From positions 62,001-126,000 of the forward strand of contig JASAND010010797.1 of NCBI GenBank assembly GCA_030248195.1: a DNA stretch of 64,000 bases. The letters run 5' to 3'. The notes under the pieces are model-generated. The model saw only the letters and a program-made list of their open reading frames with translations. It was not told the origin of the DNA and did not search any database. Position 1 is the stretch's first letter. Every line of letters begins with the position of its first letter. This DNA is from Trissonchulus latispiculum (lineage: Eukaryota > Nematoda > Enoplea > Enoplida > Ironidae). The translations under genes were made by a program, and so were the position numbers. Positions 11,396 through 22,734 of the stretch are shown here, piece after piece.

Positions 11396-12318
11396 TATCA
11401 AGAGTACATAATAACTAAGAGTGTGACAAGCGTCAAGCTCTTAGTTATTAGGCTTGGGACATCATCTGCACGATAACAGCTGACCCCCCCCCCCACAAAT
11501 TGGACCCATCACTTCAAAGAAATTCGCACGCTATATTTGTGTGCTAAAACTCGCAACAGACGCACATTGAACCAACTGAGTAGGTTAAGGAAGAGTTGTG
11601 AATAGGTGTATATAATGATATTTTGTATTTTATGATAATCCCATATTGAGCAATTAATGATTTACATATTGTATTTTTAGTATTTTTACCTGAAAAACTT
11701 CGTCGAGTTATGATTCTGAGCCATTTCACAGCTTATATTATTTTTGTAACTGAATGGAAAGCCAAAAAACTAAAATAGAAACAATAAAAATAAAACAAAT
11801 ATTAGAGGTGTATTAATTACAAAAACCAATAAGTTAAAATATAAATAACTTACAGTACAAATAAGACAAATGGGAAATATAATTAAAAAATCAAATTAAA
11901 AGCTCGAATTATTACGTGGGAAAAGATATGATTTCTATTAGTGGGGTTGATTTTATAAGGAACGAACAATAAAAACGATAATTACTAGTGAGACGAAAAA
12001 AGGGTGGAATGGTAAAAACAAATAATTGCAGAAGTGTAAATGAATAGTGAACTAAATCGTGCAGGAGAATGGGATTGATGGTAAGAATGAAGGATTTCAG
12101 ATTAAGGAAATTCAAAAGCTGTGATTCCGTATTCATAAATTTACAGAAGTAGTAGTTCTGTTTTTGAGCTTTAGAACACAAACATAGCGTGCAAATTTCT
12201 TTGAAGTGATGGGTCTAATTTGTGGGGGGGTCAGCTGTTATCGTGCAGATGATGTCCCAAGCCTAATAACTATGACCTTGACGCTTGTCACACTCTTAGT
12301 TATTATGTACTCTTGATA
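11396..12318. mobile_element. Long-TIR MITE (TATCAAGAGTACAT ends)
   Basis: Inverted arms of about 130-150 bp (11396-11540 and 12190-12318) start TATCAAGAGTACATAATAAC and include a C-run, then ATTGGACCCATCACTTC. The core is AT-rich and non-coding. Flanks share only ATGTA, so the duplication has decayed or is short. It lies just downstream of galectin B. Confidence 0.75.
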
Positions 12319-12466
12319 ATATGTAGGTAAACTGAAAATCTGCAGTAATGTATCTAATGTAACGATGATAATGCAATACGTAATAATATTAATATAATAT
12401 TATGCAGCAAAATTAAATTCTGCAACACAGTTGAATTTAGCTTCAAAGTCAGTAAATTTTAGCTTC

Positions 12467-12622
12467 GCCAGCAGTCAGCCATTGGCCAACCAGCGGCCAA
12501 CGGCGATTGGTTGGCCATCGGCCAACGGCCAATGGCCGGCCAAGCCAACTGGCTGAGATTTTTTCGGCCAACGGGCAATGGCTTGGCCGGCCACTGGTCG
12601 CACCGGCCAAAGCACAACACTG
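12467..12622. repeat. GGCCAA array (MITE end), left
   Basis: Dense GGCCAA/TTGGCC hexamers on both strands ending in GGCCAAAGCACAACACTG, a hAT-like CAGTG terminus when read on the minus strand. Related arrays are at 18095-18275 (largely inverted) and 25418-25508, so two arrays bracket galectin B. Confidence 0.5.
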
Positions 12623-12676
12623 CCCCAGAATCGGAATCTAAACTTGATAATCGATCAGTCCTAAATGCACATGCCG

Positions 12677-12682
12677 TTTATT
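12677..12682 (-). promoter_or_regulatory. Poly(A) signal of galectin B
   Basis: AATAAA on the minus strand, 358 bases past the galectin B stop codon, would give a short 3' UTR. Confidence 0.5.
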
Positions 12683-13039
12683 GAGTACAAGGCATAGCAA
12701 GCATAAGCAAATAAAATCAAAGGAAAAACAAAAATACCAATTACAAAAATCTTTTGCTGGTTTGCACAAAATAGAATTCTATGAATCCGATTTTAGTCAG
12801 TTTCGTCAAAATGCAAAACACCAAAATGAATCCGACAACTACAACAGTATGCAAGCATTAAGCAGCCATCAAAAACATCACAGATTCACTTTTCAGTTAA
12901 CAAAACACGATAAATTTAAAGAAATAACAATGGATAATAATACTAACTAACACAATGACAAACAATTCAAAGAATCTGAGATTTCAAAACGACGATCAGT
13001 CATCAGTTGAACCACTAATTCTGTGTTCGGCTGACTTTT

Positions 13040-13150
13040 CTACCAGTGCACGCCCTGAAGCTGAACGTCTCCCTCAATGCTAAGCTTATTCACACGATTA
13101 GCAGGGATACGATGGGCGAATGTGGCATAGGGCTTGCCATCAACAAAGAT
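13040..13150 (-). CDS. Galectin B exon 7 (terminal)
   Basis: Acceptor TTTAG; FAHRIPANRVNKLSIEGDVQ and the stop TAG after GVHW. Confidence 0.93.
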   Translation of the reverse strand: MFVDGKPYATFAHRIPANRVNKLSIEGDVQLQGVHW

Positions 13151-16100
13151 CTAAACAGAAAAACGAAACAGCTGCATAGCAAGACATGAAAACCCACAAA
13201 AATAAAGGAGTATGCAGCACGAACAATTTAGTTTCGCTAGCTGAAGATTAATCTAGCTAGCAATGAACTTGAACTTGTAGGTATACAAATCAGTTAATAA
13301 AATATCCTAATATCCTAACTAATCCTAAACTAACCAACTCAAACTAATATCAGAACAACTCACTATTAACATCAGGTGGTAGCTTGGGGATGGAATTGCG
13401 AATAGTCAAATGAAATTACAGAAATTCCCTCCAAGCCTATGTGGGGAGGAGATGATTGGCTGCTGCTGCCTACTTCCCCAGGGACAACGACTTTGTTGAT
13501 GAGAGCTCCCTTACAGACTACCTAACATTTTTGCCACAACAATCATAATAATAACCTGCCATAATCAGTATACCTACCTCATAGCCACTATCAGTACAGC
13601 CAATAATGATATCGAAGGTTCTGTCACGTTTCAAAGTGAACTCTCCATCACGTTCCTCTGGCCCCCATTGACCGTTCTGGCAATGATTGCGTACAATTAC
13701 CTAAAAGAAAAACCGTTTACATTTATACGCATAGTATTTTAATAGCATCGTTACACGAAAGCATCACATAATATAACTAAAATATTATCATAGAATTTAC
13801 AATATAAGTTCATTTTGAAATTATTGAGCTATCAAAAAATTTAGCTAAAGCCAACTAAAAACCCTAATTTTAATCGATTGATCATCAAAGCCAACTGATA
13901 TTTACCTTTTCATCAAACCTTGGATTGACATGCAAAACGAAGTCATTATCAGCCTTGAGATTCACATCAAATCGTTTGGCCTTTGAGTCAACCACACCGG
14001 CAACATAGATGGCCTGACCCGCTTTTGGAGCTGGAATGTTGGTAACAAATGGCATAGACTAAAATACAAAATATTATACAGAACTGCAGTGTTTCACTCA
14101 GTATCCTGATATGGCTAACCCCCTCCCCCCTCAGAATTCCCCATCATAATGATTCGGTGGCAGGAAACGTAATCTCCCATTACCATAAAAACGAGTACGT
14201 AAATCAAGACGTTTCTCGGTTAAAAGCAGACCTAGCTTTAAATATTTTTCAAAGAGATATTTTCATCCATTCGTAACTCCGAAACCCAAGTGGAGTCGCC
14301 CCAAAGTTCTGTATTATTCAATATATCTGCTTACGTAATAGCGGCCTTCCCAGCTAACATGATAGAGTTCAACAGCACCGTTGATGTAGAGATGAGTCAA
14401 CAGATTCATTGGAATACGGTGTTTGAAACGACAAATTTCCTTTCCATTAGCATACATCTAAAATACGTCACCAGTTCAAGTATCACTTTTGAAATAGGTA
14501 ACAATACAAGAAGTTTGACCGAACATGGTGTGCACGTTTTCATTATTTTTTAGTTCGCTCTATTCAATATGGTTTGCACCGACATGGAAGGAGTGGTGGG
14601 TGACAGCCATACTTGAAATTGTAGCTACAGACTGGGAGTTGGGAAAGACACAGAATAACTGCTTTTAATCGAAGCTCCAAAAATGGCAGAAATCGCGCAA
14701 AAAAATAGCAAACAATTTAAAAAAATTCCGAAAGGTGAGGAGGGAGGAGAGCTTCTGGAGATCTTTAAGTACGCCTCGGCGCAGAGGAGGATGGTTGTCA
14801 AAATAAGTTAACGTGCCGTATTTTAACTCTAGAGTTGACATGATCCTTCACTTGTAGCCAATAAGAAGTCACTCGGCTATTCGTTATAAGCACAGGCGAT
14901 TGTTCTTACAAAAGCGAAGCTCATCTAGTTTTTTTGCTTACTGCCACACTTGTTGGGGTAGTGCCAGATCCAACTTTCTACCTCACCGGGTTGGGGTCCA
15001 GAGGCAGCTGGCACTGAATAATTGCTGCACGCAATTATCCGAGGCGTCATCAAGGGTACTGCCGGAGCAGAAATGACCACGCTGCTTTCACCGCATCGTG
15101 TTCATCCGTTGGCTCCATCAGTTAGGGGTTTCCCCCCAAAGGACGAGCTCATCTAGTTGAATGCAGCAATTGAAATTGTCATTTTCTGACCACTGCTGTG
15201 ACACTAAAAATTTTGGATACTTTTGACAACGTTTAGAGATCCAATGAAAACGACTCAATCAATCTATTGTGCAGCAGTGCTCACCTCAAAATCGTCCTCA
15301 TGAGCACGAATCCTGATCTCAAATTCCTCATTTTCCTTGAAATTCAGCTTATGAATTTCCTCCTTTCCCCACTGGCCACCCTGAAGAGTGTTCAGGACAA
15401 ACTTCTTCTCATTAGCTCGAACACTAACATGAAGACCAATGTCGTCTGAATTGTCTCCTTCAACATTATCGCCTTTGGTCACATTAATGTGGAAGCTGAA
15501 ATAATAACACACAACAATAAGATAACAAATTACAACAAATACCTTGTCAAGCAACTTAAGTAGTATACGTATATTTGAAAATTACAAAACTTGATTTTGT
15601 ATATAAACACTCATTAAAAAAAGATTTCTACTGTCTGGCAGGTGATTGAGCCAAAAAATGGCAACTCCATTCATTCTTCCAAAGGCAAAATCACAGTTAA
15701 TTTTTGAAGCATTACGGACAGAACGGATCTCAGGTATATAAATGCAATTTGAGCCTGCTAGGTGAGAAGAAGCGAAATAAACTAAACTGATTAACTGGTA
15801 GGTAGTTAAGGTAGGTAGCAAAACGCAGGTATACGGCGCTATGCTTGTCTGAGTTAGCAGGAAGAATTCTAGATTCTATCAAAGCGAAAAGCTCCGCGGG
15901 CTTTCCCATTTCAACATGATTAATTGATCTTCGTGACTACAAGTCCAAAAGCCAGGAAATTGATGGAAACGGATCAAATCATTTTAGGCATTGCTGTAAC
16001 CTATCCACCAGTATCGGTGCTCTCGAAAACTGGCAGCCAGCCCACAGCGCCTACATCCACAACTTCGCAACGTCATTCAAGACAGCTCTTAGCCCTGCAC

Positions 16101-16858
16101 TACCAGACTTCGGAAAAATGTCCAAAGAATTTTCAATTAAGTAAAAAATTCAACAGAAGGGTTGTATACATATAATGGATGAAGAAGACCATCAAGAAAA
16201 CAAACAGCAAGAATTATACTAAACTCGATGTGAACGAAACTCTGCTCACACACAGAGTTCTAAAACGTTCGTAGATTTCAAAAATGAGTGATTTTGGACC
16301 TTCTACTAAGACTGAACCGATCAATTCTCTACATTTCTGGCAGAACAAAAACAATAAACAACGTACACGTCGCCCAGCATAAATCCTTTCACGAAAATAC
16401 ATTGCCCAGGCTGGAATTCTCCATCCAAGGAACGAATGTAGGGAACAGGCTAAAACAAAGGGAAAAGAGTTTACATTATTTCGCAAGGAGAAACTTTTCG
16501 GTTAAAACTGCGCTGAAATATCATCCCTCACACGTTGTATAGCTGCAGGGCTTATTTTGTTAAATTCTGAAATTTCTGGAATTACGTGTGTAAACAGATT
16601 AGTTAAAGATTAATAAATTACTACAGAAGGAAAACTAAAAACGTCTTACGTGCGTGTACATGATCAAACAAATAACAAACCGTAGCAGTATTGTGCTGCT
16701 GTAAAATTACTGTTCCTGTTTAATGATAAAGCTTCCTTGATAACGTTACGTATTTTACTGATAGCTGCTGTAGTCTGTCCACAAAAACAAGCAAACAAGA
16801 ATTACCCGAAAATATACGTACGGCTTACCCAACTGTAGCTTCGACCACTGAGACTCAT
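13040..16858 (-). CDS. Tandem-repeat galectin B (LEC-1-like), 7 exons
   Basis: Encodes a 277-aa lectin with two galectin carbohydrate-recognition domains (CRDs), expected to bind beta-galactoside glycans in the cytoplasm or after non-classical secretion; no signal peptide is present. Exons: 16829-16858, 16367-16449, 15285-15495, 14335-14457, 13906-14058, 13578-13700, 13040-13150; the lengths sum to 834 bases with no stop. CRD1 (about aa 11-149) has H-V-S-V-R, then N and W-G-K-E-E-I, so two canonical sugar contacts (N and the last R) are replaced. CRD2 (about aa 150-277) has H-V-N-P-R and W-G-P-E-E-R. The protein ends G-V-H-W. The start is the only ATG giving MSLSGRSYSW and a phase-0 donor. 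Its six introns match those of galectin A at 27215-35148, so the two are local duplicates. The layout resembles nematode LEC-1. Confidence 0.93.
13578..13700 (-). CDS. Galectin B exon 6
   Basis: Acceptor TTTTAG; CRD2 core VIVRNHCQNGQWGPEERDGE. Donor GTAGGT. Confidence 0.93.
13906..14058 (-). CDS. Galectin B exon 5
   Basis: Acceptor TTTTAG; start of CRD2 with FVLHVNPRFDEK at its end. Donor GTAAAT. Confidence 0.93.
14335..14457 (-). CDS. Galectin B exon 4
   Basis: Acceptor TTTTAG; end of CRD1 (FKHRIPMNLLTHLYINGAVE) and the linker HVSWEGRYY. Donor GTAAGC; 123 bases. Confidence 0.92.
14931..15145 (-). mobile_element. Short retroposon in galectin B intron 3
   Basis: About 215 bp bounded by the 13-bp direct repeat AGCTCATCTAGTT (14918-14930 and 15146-15158). 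It begins with a T run on the plus strand, i.e. an A tail for a minus-strand insert. Long target duplication plus A tail point to LINE-mediated insertion, as a SINE or a truncated LINE. It lies in the same orientation as the gene, inside the intron. Confidence 0.72.
15285..15495 (-). CDS. Galectin B exon 3
   Basis: Acceptor TTTCAG; the CRD1 sugar-site exon with LHVSVR, FVLNTLQGGQWGKEE and FEIRIRAHEDDFE. Donor GTGAGC; 211 bases, the same length as the matching galectin A exon. Confidence 0.93.
16367..16449 (-). CDS. Galectin B exon 2
   Basis: Acceptor TTTTAG; opens with PVPYIRSLDG and carries the PGQCIFVKG strand that starts CRD1. Donor GTACGT; phase 2. Confidence 0.88.
16829..16858 (-). CDS. 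Galectin B exon 1
   Basis: Codes for MSLSGRSYSW. The donor GTAAGC follows directly; phase 0. Confidence 0.75.
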
Positions 16859-17425
16859 CGTTAAGCTTATAAAATTAACCCGTTGAAGAAAATCTACAAC
16901 AGAACAGTTTCAATTAATTTATATACACACGACAGTGTTCATAAAATCTCTCAGTGTACATAATATTCTTCACAAAAGGCAGGTGCGGGTTGGGGTAAAG
17001 GGCCTGGGGTAGACCATATCCTGATCCGTTAGGTCACTTGATAAAATTTAATTACAAATTAGCAGACTTGAGTTAAAAATCGGCACTTTTATGTTTAAAT
17101 CGTGGATTATGTCTTAGAATTTACGGTGAAAATGTCAAAAATTGCCTATATATACTTTGGACATCCCAAAAAACGTCATTTTAGGAAGGAGGGCCTCCAA
17201 AAAATCCTAACACCGCTGCAGGATGATGAGAAAAGAAAAAGTGAGGACCACAAAATTACAGACCATCGTGGTACTAATAAAACGGAATTAAAATAAGGTG
17301 TTTGCTCAGAATCGTGTCGAATCATAATTTGCAAGTCTCAATACAGACGTTTGGCGTGATATAAATTTTTCTAATCAGAGCATACGTATATATTCGTAAC
17401 ACAGCAAGTGACTCGAAGTGAAACT

Positions 17426-17662
17426 ATGATTATGTTATTAGGTATTGGATGCATCATGCAGCAGCTGTGTAATAGACTAACTAGAGCTCAGTGGCCTGAT
17501 TGTCAGCCTTGTCAGCATGACCAAATAAAAATTGAAAAATCGCTGAACATGACTGTACGTAATTTTAACAGTGTCTGTGTTCTAAAACAGGTCTGTCAAT
17601 GGAAAGCAACAGTGACAGGGGGAAAAGGCAGCAAAACAAATATTTGCTGTGACTACGGATAG
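17426..17662 (+). CDS. Possible small secreted Cys-rich peptide
   Basis: A 78-codon open frame begins with a hydrophobic stretch (MIMLLGIGCIMQQL) that could be a signal peptide, cleaved near LTRA-QWPD. The rest has six cysteines (C-x2-C, later C-x5-C, then CC near the end) and one N-x-T site. I recognise no family. It sits about 570 bp upstream of galectin B and is read in the opposite direction. It may be chance; the cysteine pattern is the only reason to list it. Confidence 0.22.
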   Translation: MIMLLGIGCIMQQLCNRLTRAQWPDCQPCQHDQIKIEKSLNMTVRNFNSVCVLKQVCQWKATVTGGKGSKTNICCDYG

Positions 17663-18094
17663 GGTGAAAACAACACTGTCATCTTCAAACTGCCCCACAA
17701 ATTTTTATTTTACGACTTCTTTCACAAAATCGATTCTCAAAATTTAATGTTATACTTAAGCGCATTCTCCCTACAAAACCTCCTTCTCTTCTTTGACATA
17801 ACCTGAATGTATACGTTGAAACTTTTTAGAAGGGTAGAACAAGCCATCCTAGCTAGACAAGCGAGCTGGCTTTCTGGGGAACTCAAAAACATGAACTCAA
17901 AAACTCGTTTTGCAGCAAGTAACACAGCGATATATCGATTTCCGCATATAGACTACGCTTGTGCATGGTACAAAGGAAGAAATTTGAGCTGTCCAATACA
18001 TCTACCTACGTTTAAGGAGTTGGTATCGCTTTGTGTAAATTTTAACCTGTAGGCTTCAATTCTTTATGAAAACAGATGAAACTTTCCAAATGCC

Positions 18095-18275
18095 TGGCGA
18101 ATGGCCGGCCAAGCCATTGGCCGTTGGCCGAAAAAAATCTGGCCAATGACCAAAGGCCAGCCGGTTGGCATTTGGCCGATGGCCGGTCAATGGCTGTTGG
18201 CCGGCCAACGGTCATCGGCTAACTGGCTGGCCGTTGGCCGGCCATTGGCCGATCGTTGGCCAAGCTCAATCATTA
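18095..18275. repeat. GGCCAA array (MITE), right
   Basis: Same hexamer class as the array at 12467-12622, including TTTTTTCGGCCAACGG in inverted orientation. No clean terminus or target duplication can be read. Confidence 0.5.
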
Positions 18276-18358
18276 TATTAAATACATTACTACAGATTTT
18301 CAGTTTACCTACAAAAGATGTTGACAGTTATCTCCAAATTTTTAATTTTCCGTACTTC

Positions 18359-18579
18359 TTCTTTTTCTTCTGTGGCGGCGCGGACGAATCCATATGGGGA
18401 GTCTCCACCTCCAAGCCCAGCACACGTCTTAGCAATGGGGTCAGAAGGGGAACCTCGGAATAGGGCCAAGTTAGGGACAGTCGGAATGAATGGCATATTG
18501 GACCCACAAGCTCGGTAGCATAATTTAAGGACCGGAGGATAAAAACTGAAGGGAAGGATCAGCCATGCCCCGCAGAATG
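18359..18579 (-). mobile_element. Short retroposon with 15-bp target duplication
   Basis: AATTTTCCGTACTTC occurs exactly at 18344-18358 and 18580-18594, enclosing 221 bp that starts with a TTCTTTTTCTTCT stretch (A-rich tail of a minus-strand insert). Retroposon hallmarks are clear; the family is not recognised. Confidence 0.7.
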
Positions 18580-18671
18580 AATTTTCCGTACTTCACTTAT
18601 CGTAGTTAGCAATATTTTTCAATGCAATTTGTCAAATGAATGCATGCAAATTTTAAGTGTGGAAATAACTT

Positions 18672-21142
18672 AGGGTCTATTTCTTTAAAGATTAAACGGA
18701 TTAGATTAAAATTAATCCACATTAAAGAAATAGCTAGCAGGATTAAACGGATTAAATTTTAATCCTGCTAGTTAAACGAGTTAAACGAGCTGCTTTTAAT
18801 CCGACCTTTAATCCTGTTTCTTTAATCATGCAGGATTAAAATATTTAATCCAACCCTGTTTCTTTATTACTTCGCAGGATTAAAAATGAGAGAGTTAATT
18901 TTAATCCGGCCGCCGTAATTTCTATTTCTTTAAGGATTAATTTTAATCCGTTTAATCCTGCTGGCTTGTTTTGAACTGATTTTTAATCCCCGTGCTGCTA
19001 CGGAGGTTAAACGGATTAAACACTAAAACAGCGAGTTGCATTTACAATCAGCAACTGCCTATATAGACGGTGCTGTCACTGCCGTAATGACACTTGCTGC
19101 ATTTTCATTGGACATTTGATGTTAGTGTTGAGCTTATCTATTCTTAAAAACATAACGTTTATGTTAGTTAAATAAAAGATTCTGCTAAAAAATACAAAAG
19201 TTATTTTCTCAAAATTGCAAACCGTTTTAAAAACTGTTAGCAAAGCAAAGCAAAGTTTATAACAGTTTTTTTTATTATATACATATTTCTTCTGTTGCGC
19301 AAGCCGGGCAATAGAAGCAAGGTGTCATCGCACAGGCAAATTAACCGAGTCGTTTCTAATTTTTAGTCACTGTCTCATCCATAGGCTGTAAGATTAGAAA
19401 CGTTTTTCCCTAATTGCGACCAACATTTTCAGCGATTCTGAAGTATTTACCATGCAAGCGGAAGGGTTGCCATTTAACACAAATGTGTTGCACACACATA
19501 CCCCGGGACTCCATTTTATTTGCTCCTATTTTTTTGCTTTCTAGCTAAAGTGGTTCCTTGACAAAGTTGGGAAAAACAGGCAAACTTCAGGTTGTACACA
19601 CATTTTAGTTAATTTCCAGATTTCCAAACGACCAAATTTTTGTGTCACCAAACTCGTGTCACCTAGAAATGAATTGGCCAACGCCCAACAGTGGTTATTT
19701 CGAAAAAAGCCAAAAAGACTGTTGTTTGTTACTATTATGTATTCGGACTTGCTAATCTTGGCCAACATTTTTGTGTTGATTACTTTGCTAACCGAAATGA
19801 TATTTGATATTATTCATATGTGAAAGGTTGAAATCAGTTCTGGGTTGCTGATATTTAACACATATAAATTGCAGATTCTCAGATTTTTCCTTCGACATCG
19901 GACTGCCCCAGCGGAGTAGGCGGTGGATGCCGCGGTCCGATCCAGGTCCGGACTCAAACAGAGAGAAACCATAAAAATTTAGTAAACTTAGGTATTTGCA
20001 AGAGTTTATAATAGGAAGAGTAAGACACTCAGTTCTTATAGAATAAGCTTGTAATATGCTCTAATCATCAAGGCCGAAATCTCGGGGGGGGGGTTCTCAG
20101 AGTGTAAACATGCAACGTTGACCATTTTTCAAAAACGGGCGTTTTTGCCAAATTTAATACTATAACTTGGGGTAGCAAGATCGTACAGTAATAATTTTTA
20201 TATGATTATGGTGCGTAGAACGAGATCTTTTTAACGGTATAAAAATTATGTAGTTAGTTTTAGTCAATCTCTTACAAAACCAGCAATTGAAGCATCCTTA
20301 CGAATTCAATTCAATAGTTCAATCGGTAATTCAATAAATAGTGTCGAGATACGATAAGTTTCCGCTTCGGAAATCATTTTTAGAGTTTTTGAGATTTTTT
20401 CTAGGAAACAAAAGATGGCATTTTTATGCGAAGAAGGCCTGGAAGAAATAAGAAGTTTGTTATATTCTATTCTGCTGAAAAGTTCTGATTTAGGAGTCGG
20501 GAAGCATAATGGTGCTCTGACATTCGATTTTTGATTCAGCTGTTCATTATTTACTTTCATGCTATTTTTACTCCGTTTCTTTATACTAAATTCATAAAAA
20601 AGCTGGATAGCAAACGGACTTTGATACAGAAACGTTTTTTCACGAAATCGGTGACAAATTGTTTGGTTATTGTTTGTAATTCTTGCATATCGAAGGAACT
20701 AGAATAAACTGAATTTTTCGAAATAAAAAGACATTATGTTGCCATTCGCTTTAGTGCGACTGGAAGCACATCCACACCAAATTTCAGGTCAACTGGCAAG
20801 TTTTGCGCTTTAAGTAGTGCAAGGACTAATTCGAAGTTTCCAAAAACTATTTCCAGTTAACTAATCCCAGCAATAAAGAAATAGCGTTTGGATTAGTTTT
20901 TGACCCGCGGATTAAAATCCTGCAGGATTAAAACTTTTAACTTCTATTTCTGTATTGCAGGATTAAACGGATTAAAATTAACTCGTTTAATCTGCGAGTT
21001 AAAACAGCAGGATTAAACAAGTTAATTTTAATCTGTTTAATCCGTTTAATCCTGCAATAAAGAAATAGAGGTTAAAAGTTTTAATCCTGCTGGTTTTTAA
21101 TCCGTTTAATCCGACCATTTTAATCTTTAAAGAAATAGGGCC
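18672..21142. mobile_element. TTTAATCC foldback element, copy 2
   Basis: It starts AGGGTCTATTTCTTTAAAG and ends with the inverted form at 21120-21142. TTTAATCC/GGATTAAA arrays lie at 18690-19030 and 20865-21120. The 1.8-kb middle is AT-rich and includes, at 20010-20095, a fragment with GGCCGAAATCTCGGGGGG that recurs at 29440-29470 and, inverted, at 32420-32440. No gene is seen in the middle. Confidence 0.6.
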
Positions 21143-21513
21143 CCAGTGTTTAAATTTGCCTACTGGCCAACGTGGTCTCATCAAATCATTGTTGCCTTCA
21201 AGAAAATTAAAGACTTACCGCGGATTGGAGCTAAAAGTTAGGTAGTAGTGAATATATAACGGTTGTGGGCCCTCCCGCAGCCGCAGCTGCGGCTGAGGGA
21301 TTACGTAACCGCTTACCTAATTATTAAGTAATTATAATTAAACAATAATTAAATATGCAATAGATCCCATATTGCAAAATGTTCGCGGCTGAGGAATCAC
21401 GTATTCGCTTACGTAATTATTACGCAATTAGTTGCATAATAATTACCAATAGATTACATACGTAATCTATTGCGTAATGTTAGCGGTTGAGGGATTACGT
21501 GGTAGACCCAAAC

Positions 21514-22626
21514 CAGAGATGAAACCGGGTCACCGGGTCACCGGGTCACCGGGTCAGTTCGGGTCACTATATGGACCGGGTCACCGGGTCACCGGGTCAG
21601 GAGCTCTGACCCGGTCTTGACCCGGTATTTTTGATTGGGCGAAATTTTTTGCTGTTAAAGCATATTTTTCAAAAATTTTACCAATTTTTGCCACCTTAAA
21701 ACTCCAATAGTTCAAAAACTAGCAACAGGACTAACTATACAAACTTAATTTACTAGTTTTTTAAAATGCTTGTCGCCCTCATAATATTTGTAATGTCCTG
21801 TCAAGAATGGGTCTAGCTTGCATCTGATTTCCTTGAATCTTAACTAGACAAATAAAAAATAGGACATGGGCCCTTATAGTCCGAAATCCTTATTTTCAAA
21901 TCTAAAAATTTTCTGTGCTCCATCTACTGCAGGTGTTTCCTCAAAGCTACGCTAGTTTTTTTGATAGGGGGTCATACTATGTGGATTTCAAAACCAGGTA
22001 AGTAGGAAAATCTGAACAATGTAAGGTTCACTCACCGACTCTGTGTTTTGATTTTAACTTTTCTAACTGGTATGACTTTCTATCCTTAAGGACTTGTGGA
22101 TTTTGGTTTGTTTTCATTTTTAACATATGCTAACTGTATTGTATTATACATAAGAACGATTATTTCTAAAGAATCTCCGCTGAGTGAAACCCTCGGCCAT
22201 GATACAACTAAATAAAATATTTTACCACAGTAACCATAAAACACAAACGTGCTTACGTTAAGCCAGGTAATTAGAACTAGATGATGATAGGGTATTTTGT
22301 TTCATACTGACTAAATAGGTTATGTAGTTCACTTCACAAGTGCGAGTGCGAAATTGTGCGAATCAGCTTTGATCTGGCGTAATACTTACAATATCTAGTT
22401 TCAGAAGTTTCATTAAGGAAAGCAAAAATTTTGCCTAAAATTTTTAGACGCCAAAAATGTGCAAAAAGATCAAAGAACACCCACAGCACCCCAATATAAG
22501 GATTTTAAATTTTTCCAAGCATGAACCTGAATTTTAAAAAATACCGGGTCACCGGGTCACCGGGTCAGGAGTCGACCAGGTCACCGGGTCACCGGGTCAG
22601 TAAATAGTGACCCGGTTTCATCTCTG
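21514..22626. mobile_element. hAT-like element with ACCGGGTC arrays, copy 2
   Basis: Flanked by the perfect 8-bp duplication ACCCAAAC (21506-21513, 22627-22634), with the same ends and arrays as copy 1 (8533-10095) and clear similarity through the core. This copy lacks the nested GGCCC MITE and so shows the empty site. No transposase frame. Confidence 0.87.
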
Positions 22627-22734
22627 ACCCAAACTAATAATTTAGTTTTTTTATAAAATTACGGCATTCAGGATATCATTCCAACGCAAATGACAGGGAG
22701 ATTACGAATATCTAAAAATTTTCAAAAACTTTAA

